Positions 25,341 to 36,990 of a stretch of DNA of 64,000 nucleotides are shown here, piece after piece. The DNA comes from Vicugna pacos (lineage: Eukaryota > Chordata > Mammalia > Artiodactyla > Camelidae): NCBI RefSeq assembly GCF_048564905.1, contig NC_133007.1, positions 1,798,001 to 1,862,000 on the forward strand. The letters run 5' to 3'. The notes under the pieces are model-generated. The model saw nothing but the letters and a program-made list of their open reading frames with translations, made no database searches and was not told the DNA's origin. The stretch's first letter is position 1, and every line of letters begins with the position of its first letter. Position numbers and translations under genes: made by a program.

Positions 25341-28300
25341 GAGGCCACGTGGGAAAAAGGAGTGAGGTGACAAGAGGGGTGGGAAGAGCAAACAGCAAAA
25401 TCACAGCCCAAGTCCCAAATTCAAGGATTCTGTCTCAGATAAAAAGAATAAAATGTTTCATACGTGTGTCATTTGGCTATGATTTTTGTGGCTCATGGAA
25501 AACAAGAGCTTGGTGTTCAAGTATAAAATCCAAGTTACATGCAAAGAAATGTATACATTCATATCCAAAGGAAACCAGAGCGTCTCAACAACAGTTTGCA
25601 GTTAAAATCCAATGGAACTTTGATAAAGGCAATCTCCCTCTCTCTTTTTATTTTTATTTATTCTTTTTGGTATCATATAGTTTTAGAAGTATTTGTATAA
25701 CTAAATGATGGTTACAGCCTATGATTCTGCACTGGAGTGTTTGGGGCTAATGAAGCCCAGATTACATGCACTGTGTAAATGCAATCACACCAAAACAATG
25801 ACAGGCGCCCTAGTGTCTGAGCTGAATTTCCAAAGCAGAGAAACTTACGTTGGAAGGCAGCTGTCAGTATAAAGTAAGAAATGCAATGTTCTATACTCAA
25901 TTTCATTCGCTTTATGGGCCATTGACAGATAATATATCTTGTCTAATGAAACCCCAATATATATTGTCATCTTCGATTTTCTCCATCTGACTGTTTTATG
26001 CTAAATTTGGATATCAAACCCTCACTCCATACGGAAAGCTCAGGCCTACACTGCAGCACAGTTACATCCCGAGGAAGAAAGCCGATCAAGGGAGAACTGG
26101 AGAGTTTCCCTTCAGAAGCTGCTAAGTGTGGTTTTGCACCTGTATGTCATTTGCAACCACGTCATCGTCAAAGGAGTAAAACCTTACATCTGTGGGGCAT
26201 AAAGCACTGCGGTGCTTCCGAACCATCAAAGAACACTGAGCTTTGTGCAACAGTCCTGAGGCACTTAGAGTACTTTCTCTGAAAGGCTCCAAAACTGACT
26301 CACTTCACAATTTCAGGTACAACGGGGAGGTACCGGAATTAGTAGAGAGAACATGCCCTTGATGTCTGACAAGGCCCTGCTTGAATCCTGCTACAGCAAT
26401 TACTAGCCGCTAAACGGACCAATTCCTTAACCCCTCTGAGAAGGCTTCCCAATCTGCAAAACGGGGCTGCCACCGCCCACTTGGGAGGCATGGATGTGAA
26501 TGCAACACACAAGTAGGGCGGCAGACTGGTACCTGACACGGGGCCTGGCTAGTTTCCCACTGCTGCCCTTCTCCCCTTTTAAACTTGCATTGTTCCCCCT
26601 GGTAAGGGTGAAGCCCCCGGAACAGACTGCCCGTATCTTCTGTGTATCCCCGGATACATGCCTTACCCTTAGGAGGCCAGAAAAACAACTGCGTCCACCA
26701 CAGTCACTATCAATGTTCTTAAGAGTCTGGGTTTTTTTAACTCTATGTTGCAGGGAGACAATTCCAGAATTGTTCAATCACCTTTCTCCAGGTTGGCTCC
26801 TCTCCCAGCGCCCATCCCTTCTCACCTCAAATCTTCTGTCTGATTGCCTTTTGTTCATGGGAAAGAGAGTCCGCTAGGGTTCGGTCTCCCTAGGCCTCCG
26901 TCCCTTCCTCACAGGAGAGTGTGACTACCTTCTCCCAACTCCCCACTCCGACTCCAGCTTCTGAGGAGGTTCCCCTCCTGGACCCTGCAGCCTCTGGATC
27001 GTCCCAAGACATGCACACGTGGCCACAACCCTCCCTTCAGATTTCTTCCTGGGTGGCCCTGCCCACCCCCCAGAACCTTAAGGATAAATGCCATTGCTCT
27101 GAAAATCGCAAACGCTGCTGACTGACACAGCAAAGCTGCATGGTCTGGGCTTTCCTCCAAACCAGGCACAGCCCTGCCCCCCCTCAGCCACAGTCTGCAC
27201 CTCTTGAGATGAGTTGATCCACTTGCATGGCTGTGAACACAAGCTAAGAATGATGAATCCCAACGTGTATCTCTAGTCCCCCTACTTCACCTGAGCCCCA
27301 GGCTCATAGACCCGTGTGCCTCTTGGAAGTCCTAACTTGAATGACAAATGGCATCTTAAAAATGCCTTATGTCAAAAAAAAAATAAGCCTTATGTCCACC
27401 ATTTACTCTACACTTTGATTCCTGGCAGGTACCTCCCAGGCTCCCCATTTTAGTAACAGCCCCAGCACCCACCAATGTATTTGAGGTCACATTCAATTTC
27501 CACTGTTCCCTCCAACTGACCCTGCCCTGGAATCAGTCTTGTCATTTCTGTCGCTAAGCCAGTCTCAAGTCTGGTTCTGCAGGGACCACGGACGGAAAGC
27601 CACAAGCTCACAGCAAGGTGCACTGAGTCACAGTCCTCCGAAGGGAGCTCCCTGGAGGGGGAGGCATCTCCTGCAGCTGGTCACCTCAGAAGGCACTGGA
27701 TTCTCACAAAGGAGGACCAGGAGAAGGGACTCAAGGATCTCCTGTGGTCTGAGCTTTGAAGGGCCCGAGGTCTGGGAGAGCTCCTAGTTAGCTGACACTC
27801 CTGCAAGTGAGCAGATGAGGATGGGGAACCCAGGCAAGTCTGTTCTCACTCCGACCCCTGGTCTCTCGGGAGCCACGGGAAAGGCCTGTTTTCTTGGCAC
27901 AGCCCGGCCATCACAGATGCCAGCCTGCATTTGCCAACCCAGACAGCCTAGACTGCTACTTGCGACTCTTACTTCTGTTCTGTTCCCCCCCAGAATGTGA
28001 TGGACTCTTTCAGAAAGTCTGGCCTGTCTCAAGCGAGACCAAGTCAGTGAAGGATGAAGTGTCCACATTTGGACCAGAGCATGAAAGGAGAAACAAGTCT
28101 CATGGCCAGCATGACAGTGGTGGCCAAACCCTTCCCCTGGGTGAGAAGAACCAGGGTCGGGGTGAGAATGCAAGGTCCCTTCACGGCTGACAGGGGTGTT
28201 GGAGACTCACTACCGCAAAATAACGACACGGCCGTCAGTGGTGGACATCAGCTGCAACAGACACAGAGTCAGCTATTTACTGCCAAAAAGGGGTTAAAGT

Positions 28301-31300
28301 ACAGGCCGGTGCAGGGAGGCCTGCCCGGCTGCTGAGGCAAACCACAGACCCGGCTCTGAATGCCCACTGGCTGAAGCAGAGAGGAAGATACAGTCCCATT
28401 TAGCGGTCCCTGTGTCCACCAGATCCAAGTGAACCAGCTACTTAGGAGAAGGCCATGTTGTCCTGATGCTTAGAAAAACCAGCCTCATAAAGTGAACAAA
28501 AGAGTTTCATGTATTTTAGACCCGCTCCTGCCCCTCTATTTATGCAAAGTAAAGTAAATGGCACTGGGAAGGTAAATGCAAAAAAAACCCAAAAAACAAA
28601 AAACCGGTGACTGCTTCCTCCAACAGCATCCCCTGCAGCTGCTCACCCCCGAGCCGGCCACTTCCTCACCAGTGACCGCCGGCCAGGAAGCGCCGTCACG
28701 CACGTCACACAGCGACAGCCAGGAACCGCGTACCGAGCACGTTTGTGTAAAAGCCAGAATCAAGCAAGGTGCTGCAGATTTTGACTTTCCAAGTTTAAAT
28801 ACTCCATGACAAAATCCCTCAGCAGCCGCCTAAATCAATTCGCATCTCACTTCTTCAAAACAAATAAACAAAATTAGTAAGAGCACATTTGTCACCAAAT
28901 ATAAGGAGGAACAAACAGGTTCCTCAAAGCAAGGACTTTAACAGGTATCAAACTCCAGTGGGTGATGTGCTAACAGAGCAAAAATTTCAAAAAACTAGAA
29001 AATAAAAAGATGACCAGGATAATATATGGATCAAGGCAACTGTAATGTTTTTGCTTTTTAAAGCGATGGAAACAGCACAGAGGGCGATCTGGCTATTTCC
29101 AATGCAGGGTGTGCAAAGCCCACATTTTCAGACCCAACAACATGCTCACAGGGTGGTATAAGAGAAAAAGGAAAATAGAAAAAGGAAAAGAGGAACAGCG
29201 AAAATTAGAAACACACGAGAACAAAAATAACTGACAGCATTTACAAGAATTTACGTGAGTGTGATGAGGACAGTGACGTGGGGACGGTGAGACCCACCCT
29301 CACCTCCTGATCCAGGAAAGGCAGGGGCCTGAGGAGAGTGGCGCTGCCGAGGGACCACAATGTGGTCAGCGCCCCAAACCAAAACTTCACCTAAATGCGT
29401 GTAGACAGCTTTTGAGCTACAAAATGTGGTCGCATTTCAAGCTGGACAATTATACTCACTCTCACCAAGAGAAACAGGGGAGAATTAGGCTCTGCTCCTG
29501 AACCAAAGCATTCTTTTAAAAATTAATGACTGTGGAATAGTAAAAGCAACAATGGAGTAAAAGTGACTGGAAGAGAACTTGCTTGATCCGAGCTCACTGG
29601 CCGCGTTATCTCACTGACGTTCACATGCTGGCTGAGACCTTATGGTACCAAAACAGACAGACCCACAAGGAGGGAGGTTTAATGCGCTGCTGTCTTTTGA
29701 TTCCGGGAGCCATGCCTGGTACACGAGGTTCTGGGTAAAACAATGGTGACAGTGTCAACCACTATGGGCTAAGCACACATCCAGCTACTCTGCCAAATCC
29801 CAAGGGCAGACTTCAAAAGGCAAAAACAAGCTGGCATTCTCTGGTGGGTCTGCAGACTCAGAGCCAAGCAGTTGCTGAGCAAAAATGTCACCAGTGCCTC
29901 CTATGACAAAGGAGGAGGCACTGGCCTGGGGGCTGGGGCAGGGCTCCAGGCTACCACTGCTCACTCACCAGTCTGTGCAGGGTGAGAAGGTGGTCCCTGC
30001 TTACGTTGCACTGATGCACCTACCTTGACTAACGCCTGGGGGCTCAGCAGGAGGTGACAGATCAGGTGAACGGAGCCAGCCTGGGTGTGGCCGGTGCTGG
30101 CAGCTGTGCCCTCAGCTTTGCCTAGGCCACTAAACCTGCCAGCTCATCTACAAGGAGCAGAAGGGGAGTGCAGGCGCGTAGATCACAGGGCCCTGTGAGG
30201 ACAAGTACAGATCATGGCCACGACATGCCTCTCCCCTTCCTTAAACCATAGAGGCATGTCCGGGGAGGAAGTCAAAATTAATCCAGAGCCCGCCAGGCAC
30301 CACATGCAGGTGGGACACGGATCCCCTGTGCCTGTCATTCACAGGACTGGTGTGGACTTTCTTTTTATCAATTCTCTGGCATCTTCTCCTCCAACTTACC
30401 AACAACCAGAAAATAGAATCTGACGTTAGAATCACAGAGAATCATAGAGCACCTCCTCCACATCAGGCCCGGCAGCACGTGCCAGGTCCTCCGACCGTCA
30501 CCTGTGGGACTGCCATGAGCGCTCTCCAGACTCAAGGCCTGAGGCCGTAGGCCGGGGGGACACAGCTCCCCTCAATCTCCCCAGTAAAGGGGGACCACCC
30601 ATCGGCAAAGACATCTCACCCTCTTCTGCCCGAGGGACAACTTGAAAGATACACAGGGAATCATGGTAGAGGGTGAGGGGCTAGGCAGCCCAGAAGAGCT
30701 CGTCTGCATTTCCAAGGCATAGTGGGGCCTTTGGCCTAATCACAGGGACAAAGTGAGGACGAATTTTTCCCTGCCCTGTCCCATTCTCCGTGACACACCT
30801 TTCCCTGCATATGGAGCTCATTCGGAAGCCCCTGGCAGTGTTTCTGATGTCATAACTTGGCATGGCGGCTGTCAGGCAGGGTAGAGGGCCTGAGCCGTGT
30901 TGGTGCTGGGCCTGGGAGGCAGGAGACATCGGCTCCACCCCCAGCTCAACCAGCGTTTCGTTCTGCATCTCGGGATTCAGAGTCTCATCTATAAACAAAG
31001 GGATGAAACTGTCCCACGACAGGCTGTCCAACAGGAATGAAATGAGAGTCATGTAAATAATGTTTCCCATTTGCCACGTTTAAAAAGTAAAAAAAAAGAG
31101 AAAAAAAACTAGAAACTGATTTTAAGAACAGATCTTACTTATTCTACTGTATATAAAATACTATCATTTTGACATGTAATCAATATAGAAAGTAAGAAGA
31201 TAGTTTACATTCTTTTTACTAGACAAGTTTCAGTATCTGATGTGCATTTGACCTACAGCACATATCAGCTCAGACCAGCCTTCTCCCCAGCGCTCCTAGC

Positions 31301-31569
31301 ATCAGTGGCTGTGGCTACTCTATTGGACAGCAACTCCAGGGGTCCCACCAAGTGTCCTGGCTGAAAAGGGGGAGTAAGTGTCCACACTAACCCTAAAAGG
31401 ATCTCTCTGAAACAAAGGCGGATTCACTTTTAAACGTCTGAAAACCGGCGGGCTGCACCTCCTTCCCGCCTTGGCTACAAGACAGCCCTCTTCCTTGCTG
31501 ATCCCATTCAGGATGTAGGGAAGCAACCTTTCACACAACCAGGGTGGCCCGGCCTCCAGGTTGACTTGC
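25341..31569. other. Intron-like DNA downstream of TRAPPC9-like exon
   Basis: I searched the minus strand here for the exons that follow the first coding exon in TRAPPC9 (HYKKRCQGRMRKHVGDLC and after) and did not find them by eye. GC-richer patches lie at 26.9-28.4 kb and at 28,600-28,740, the latter with several CpGs, but no exon with a credible product was found. An A-run flanked by a 10-bp repeat lies at 27,364-27,396. Confidence 0.4.
26340..26530 (+). repeat. MIR SINE
   Basis: Plus-strand MIR: 'gccctgcttgaatcctgcta', 'cagcaattactagccgctaa', 'ttaacccctctgagaaggct', 'caatctgcaaaacggggctg'. Confidence 0.8.
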
Positions 31570-32142
31570 CTGCTGTCTGTGTTCAGTCCCACGAAGTCCT
31601 CCTTCTCAAACAGGATGTAGAGGAAGGGAGTCTTCTCCCCAGAATTTTCAGGGGCCCCATCCAGCCACTTGGACTTGGGCAAGATGAAGAGAGACTCAGT
31701 GAAGTCCTCGATCCTCTTCTCCACCACCCTGCAGTCCTCGTAGATTGAAGGCCACGTCGGTGCACGGCTGCTCGGCCACCTCCCCATACAGCACAAAGAC
31801 AAAGAGCTGAGAGTCGTAGAGTGTGGTGCCATACAGCTCCTCTGTGCGTGGAGCTTCTAGATGGTCTTGGCCAAGAGGCTGTCCGTAATGGTGACAAGGC
31901 CCACGACATTGTGGTGGGTCTGGAAGTCACTCCATCCATTCTCGGGCGCATAGTGATACCTATAGTAGATACAGAGTGCCCACTGGGAGCCGCACGGGCT
32001 GATCTGGCTCACCAAGGAGATTCCATTATAGATGCAAAAGAAATTCTCCCCTAAGATGACCCCCATGGATTGGACCACAACGGGGAGAGTCTGGTGGTCC
32101 TCAGCACACTGCATGTAGTCAGGGGCGCTCATGTTGCAGGCC
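31570..32142 (-). pseudogene. TRAPPC9: TRAPPC9-like first coding exon, frame broken
   Basis: The minus strand has a pyrimidine-rich acceptor ending in AG at 32,143-32,144, then GGCCTGCAAC and the ATG at 32,130-32,132, opening [16 protein letters not shown]. It continues through [18 protein letters not shown] and [21 protein letters not shown], then [34 protein letters not shown] and [14 protein letters not shown]. In this order these match the human TRAPPC9 N terminus from memory (residues 1 to about 192). The frame is lost near 31,860 (a stop just after LLAKTI, with some deletion) and again near 31,740 before YEDC. The exon ends CAG|GCAAGT, a GC donor. Many residues differ from human, so this is an old unprocessed copy, not the working gene. 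Misassembly or extreme divergence of the true gene is less likely. Confidence 0.9.
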
Positions 32143-32344
32143 CTGCCGAGAGGGGAGAGTTCGAGGTACATACTGTGCTGTGGGCTGCGTGCCTCACTGG
32201 GCTGCGGCGACCTGGTGTGTACCAGCCAGAAGGCAAGGGAAGCCCTAGCAAATCGGGGGTAAGTTTGTCCTCAGCGTCTGCACATGGCTACTGTAGCTCA
32301 GATCACATTACCCAGCTTTTGGTCTAGGCTTCCATCCCCTGCAG
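32143..32344 (-). other. Intron 1 proximal part of TRAPPC9-like copy
   Basis: Begins with the polypyrimidine tract and AG acceptor for the exon at 31,570-32,142. No other feature was seen. The intron would run to the donor at 36,217 and contains the repeats listed below. Confidence 0.55.
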
Positions 32345-32440
32345 GAAAGGGTCATTTCTTGTTTTCTGTTTCCAAGCACCTAGCCAGGCCCTGATGCAAA
32401 GTCAGTGCTCAAAACTGCTGAATAAAGGAATGAAAAAAGG
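32345..32440 (+). repeat. MIR SINE 3' end
   Basis: 'caagcacctagccaggccct' and 'agtgctcaaaactgctgaat', followed by an 'aaaggaatgaa' tail, is the 3' end of a MIR. Confidence 0.7.
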
Positions 32441-32576
32441 AACTGCTTCCCCACCTCTCAGCAGGATATAATGCAAAGAACCATAGTGGGATCAAAATAT
32501 CTGGATTTCAATTCCAATTTATTTGAACTCCTAAGTTGCAGAATAATGGGTAAGAAAACTTGCTTTGGGGAGGAGG

Positions 32577-32699
32577 GTACAGTTCAGTGGTAAAGCACGT
32601 GCTTAGCATGTACGAGGACTTTGGCTCAATCCTCAGTACCTCATTTTAAAAAATGCAACAAATAAATAAACCTAATTACCCCCCTCAAAAAATATTTTT
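32577..32699 (+). repeat. Vic-1 camelid tRNA-derived SINE
   Basis: Nearly full copy: 'ggggaggagggtacagttc', 'agtggtaaagcacgtgctta', 'gcatgtacgaggactttgg', 'ctcaatcctcagtacctc', then the diagnostic 'aataaataaacctaattacc' and a C/A-rich end. Confidence 0.93.
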
Positions 32700-32714
32700 T
32701 CAATTCAAAATTTA

Positions 32715-32765
32715 AAATAAAAACACCTTGCAATTGACACAACATTGTAAACTTGACTATAAAAC
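32715..32765 (+). mobile_element. L1 3' tail fragment
   Basis: 'ttgacacaacattgtaaac' followed by a decayed 'ttgactataaaac' is the extreme 3' end of the artiodactyl L1 3' UTR. It directly follows the SINE tail. Confidence 0.5.
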
Positions 32766-34899
32766 AATTTTAAAAAATCCTTGCCTTACAAGAATACATC
32801 TGGATTATGGAAGTTTGCAAATGTAAAATGCCTAGAGTACCATCTGCATAAGAAGGAACTATACAAATGTGCTATCCCTCATTTATGAGCTATTTTTCCT
32901 TTGGGAAGATCATAACTTCTCAGAGATATTTTTCTCATATTAAAAAAAAAAAAAGAAAACATTACCTGATTCTCCATACTGCTGAAGAATCAGATAACCC
33001 TACAAAAGCATCTGAATCATACAGTTTATTCAATAAATGTTTGTTGAATGAATGAATAAACAAGCAAAATGAATGCTGCTCCCTGCCACAGACCATCATA
33101 AGGTTACTGCCTGGAAATGCCAAGCCCACGTTCCACCCGACTCTACACTAACCACGTGGGTGACCTGGGCAGGCCTGTGTGCGTGTCTTAACACCAGCTT
33201 ATTCATAAATAGAAATGAGGGCAATAACACAAACCTAAAAGGGTTAGTGAGTCATGAATGAATAGTACCCCAACTTTGCAAGATGGAACCATTAAAGAAA
33301 ATTGGGCAAAGAGTCCATAGGCCCTCTCCATATTATCTCTTACAACTACATGGGAATCTACATTACATCTCAAAATAAAAAGTCTAAATTTTTAAAGAGG
33401 CAATTGAGGTTAAATGAGCTCACTGTCTCAAATAAGGAACACACAGTACAAATAAGACAATGCACAGCCCATGAGATACACTCAGTAAATATTCCCACTG
33501 AACCCACTGGTCCCCCCAACTTCAGAGCACTAGGAAGGGTCCTCGTGGCCAGAGGTCACTGCACCTGAAGCTAACAAAGCTAATGGTCCCCATTTTCAAT
33601 AGCCCCTGCCATCACCCTAGGTCTAATTTTGTATTTGTAATTTTTTCTTTTTATTAAATAGAAATCCCCAGTTGCATAGCCTTCAGGTCACCAAAATCTG
33701 ACCACAGAGATCATGATGGCAACCCTCCTTGGTGAAACAATAAAATGAAAAGCCTTTTCCACAAGACCTCTGTGAAAATCTACTAGGGAACTTCAACCTG
33801 GACTGAGAGGAAGAGGACTGGGGAGGAGGGGGCCATCTGAGGCACACAGACCCATGGGCCACCTGTCCCACGATGGACTTTAGACTCAACACTCACCCTC
33901 CAGGAACTTCAAAATACACACAGACAGAGTGCTGTGGACAATATATATATATATTTTTAAAGAAATACCTGACTCTCTAGCAGGTCTTGTATCTACCGAG
34001 ACACAAATGGCTTATGTGAATAATGTTTCACAAAAGCCTTAAAATATTATCACCCCAACTTGATACATTAAGAAACTAGGGAGAGAGGTTTATCACATTG
34101 TGCAGGATTAGAGAGAGGCCACGTCAGACACCGTATATAAACCCAAGCCTTTGCTCCAGTGCTTACACTAGAAAGTGTGACATACTGCCCCTTACCTGCA
34201 CTCTCCCTGCAATAAATCTCTGAAGAGTCTTTTCTCTGTCACCTGGAATAACAATCACATCAATTTTCCACAAAGAACTATGTCACTCCTTGGAGGACTT
34301 ATCAAAATCTAAAAGGTTGGGTTGAGAGGAGAGATTTGCATTTTCTGTTTCTCAAAGGAAACATGGCTTTAAAAGAAACTGAAAAGCGCTTATCTAGTCT
34401 AAGCCCTCATTGTGCAGAGAAAGAAACGGTGGCTCAGAAGAGATGAGGAAAGGCCTTATTAACAAATATTGCCTCAGCAAAGCACCAAGCCAGCCCTGGG
34501 CCCTTCTGGGGGAGGATCTGGAAGGCCCAGGAGAATGAGTGTTACAAAACAGAAAGAGAAGAAGCATACAAGGCCCTGTCTCTACATCACCATACCATGA
34601 AGTTCCACCAAATTACCCAGTATGGGTGTAGCCAACATTAAGGTGAGCTAAACAGGTTATAGAAACCTGGAAGTCTCAACCATAGTGGAAATTCCAAAAT
34701 TTACTGTTTTTTTCCAAGTTCAAACATCAGTTCAGTGGGCACTCTGTACCAGGGACTACACGAGGCCTGGAGTTCGCCCAAATACAGATCTCTATTATCA
34801 CGTGTGCAAACCACACACAAGCCCACCAGAAGAAAAACGCCCATACATAAGATGGAATTACAGAAACTGAAAGCAGCCAACCAGCATATATTACTAGCA
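32766..34899. other. Intron-like DNA, little recognised
   Basis: Unique AT-rich DNA with a decayed inverted MIR near 34,380-34,470 and a short (TA)n at 33,940. No exon or RNA gene was found. On the minus strand it lies inside intron 1 of the TRAPPC9-like copy. Confidence 0.45.
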
Positions 34900-35205
34900 A
34901 AAACGGTGCTGCTAGAAATAGACTCATGGACATAGAAAGCAAACTGTTGTTAGCAGGCAGGAAAGGGAGGATTAACAGATACACATTAATAAATATAAAA
35001 TAAATGACAAGGACCTACTATATAGCACAGGGTACTATATTCAATTTCTTGTAATGAGTTGTACTAAAAACATTCTGAAAGACATGTATATACATATGCA
35101 TATGCTTATAACTGAATCTCTGCTGTACATCTGAAGCTAACATGGTAAATTGACTACACTTCAATAAAAAATAATTTTATATAATAAGCAAAAATAAAAG
35201 CAACA
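34900..35205 (+). mobile_element. L1 3' UTR, artiodactyl type
   Basis: 'tagaaatagactcatggac', 'tatatagcacagggtactat', 'tctgctgtacatctgaagc', 'tgactacacttcaataaaa' is the 3' UTR of the L1 lineage found in camelids and other artiodactyls, truncated to about 300 bp with an A-rich tail. Confidence 0.88.
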
Positions 35206-35479
35206 CCATAAAAAAAGTAAAAGAACACGGTAATCCCCTTAGCTGTAGGTGGTGGAGAACTCTGCAAGCACCAAGTCCTCTCGAACACTCCAGCACTGGC
35301 TGTCACTAATTCTAACCATCAGAGAATCACTTGGCTTCTAGGAGGTTACTTTTCTCTTCTGTGAAAGTCTACAGTTGCATCTAACGATGTATTGAATCTC
35401 ATCATCCACAAACCCAAGAATTAATGAGGATTTCCCATAGGCCTGGCTCTGGACAGATGAAAAGATAGGGTCCCAGATA

Positions 35480-35815
35480 TATTCATGTGTAGAAGAAGTT
35501 TATGCCATAAAGACATTAATTCTTCCTGATTTGATAGACAGATTCATTGCAATTCTGATTAGAATTCCTCCCAGATATTTCATGGAATGTAACAAGTTAA
35601 TTTATGGTCAGGAACAGCCAAGAAACTTCTTTAGAACCACCAGTGGAAAAGAGTGGATAGGTCATTCATTTCCACTGGACTTTCTGATGTGATGAAAACG
35701 TTCTGGAATAATAATGGTTGCACAAATGTGAATATGCTAAAAGCTGCTGAATTGTAACATTTAAGTGGGTGGACTTCATGGTGTGTGAACAATATCACAA
35801 TAAAGCTGTTATATG
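35480..35815 (+). mobile_element. Old L1M 3' end
   Basis: 'gatgtgatgaaaacgttctg', 'aatggttgcacaaatgtgaa', 'tgctgaattgtaacatttaa', 'cacaataaagctgttat' is a typical L1M 3' UTR end, with a decayed upstream ORF2-like part. Confidence 0.8.
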
Positions 35816-36217
35816 AAAAAATCCTTCTTGCCAATTATTTTTCCCTCTATACTACTAGTCTGTCCCACAATTTAAGAAAAACAAAAAACAAAACAAAACA
35901 AAAAAAAACAGATTTTGCCAGGAGCTCTTTAGGACTGCAATATCCCTGGGACTCCAACGCCTCGGGTGGTGCTGTTCCTGTTAACATACACTAGCTGGGC
36001 TGGGCTAGTTAGGGACTGTAAGTATCTTTTTAAGATCGATGGTCTGACGTTTCACCCTGGGAGAGTGAAGGATGGAGGATGTCACAGCCTCATGCCTTCA
36101 GCTTATTTTTAACTGAACCAAGCCCTGCTTTCACCACTGTAATCCCTCTTACTATAAAAACACGTGACATCAACAAGCACAGCCATCATAACACCTGAAA
36201 GTGTTCAAGGTACTTAC

Positions 36218-36990
36218 CTGGGGCAGAAATACTGAGCAAAGAGACAGAAGCTCCCTCAGAAGTGCCGCTCCCTTTTCCCGACTCCACCAGGAGAAGCTGG
36301 GCGTTACAGCCGGAGGCTCTTAGCTGGGAGAACAGCGCCCACGCCGCTGATCTGTACCTCAGGGAGCGGGAAAGGGAGAGGAAGGCAGCCCCGGGGTCGC
36401 GGGGCAGGGAGAGGGGGGTGGGGGAAGCGGGCTGCAGCCCCGCTCGGAGGCGAGCCCGAGCCCCAGCCCCAGCCCCATCCCCAGGTGCCCGCCCCCGTCC
36501 GGGTCCGCAGACCCCGCCCGCCCGGGACGCAGCCCGCCCAGTGGCCGAGACGGGCCGGCGGCCGTGGAGAGGAAGCCCGGAAGGAGAGGACTCGCCGGCG
36601 GTAGAGGGGAAGTGGACGTCGGCCGCGGACTGAGGGGATCCCGTCTGAGCCAAGTGGCGGCAGGGGCACACCTGGCCCTGGACAGCTGTGGCCGGGGCGC
36701 CGGGGCAGGTGGCGCGGGCAGAGGGGCCTGGCCCGAGCAATTCAGCAGAACACACACTGACTGGCGCCATGGGGGGCTGTGACAAGCCGACCGCCCTCCC
36801 GCAGCCGAATGACCCCTTTCCCAAGATCCCCCCACCTTGCACTTCCACAGCCAGAGGCCCCGGCCCCAAGCAGGAGCCAAAGGCCTACCGGACGACAGGG
36901 CTGTGAAGCCTTTGGGGCCGATCCTCCGCTCGGAGCTGGAGCTTCCAACCCGCGGTCCAGCTGGCAGCGACTGCGCATGCGCAGGAGGGC
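36218..36990 (-). promoter_or_regulatory. CpG-island promoter and first exon of TRAPPC9-like copy
   Basis: This stretch is very GC-rich and CpG-dense, in contrast to the AT-rich DNA around it. On the minus strand it ends in a perfect donor CAG|GTAAGTA with the exon's last base at 36,218, about 4.1 kb upstream of the acceptor of the first coding exon, so it would be the untranslated first exon. An NRF1 palindrome lies at 36,972-36,983, at the upstream edge. Long open frames on both strands (up to 282 codons) are a by-product of GC content and have Pro/Ala/Gly-rich, family-less translations. In human this promoter is shared with CHRAC1 on the other strand; no CHRAC1 coding start is visible here. 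Confidence 0.72.
36972..36983. promoter_or_regulatory. NRF1 binding site
   Basis: TGCGCATGCGCA, a perfect NRF1 palindrome, at the upstream edge of the CpG island. NRF1 sites are typical of housekeeping promoters and often of bidirectional ones. Its survival in a copy whose coding exon has decayed is notable. Confidence 0.8.
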
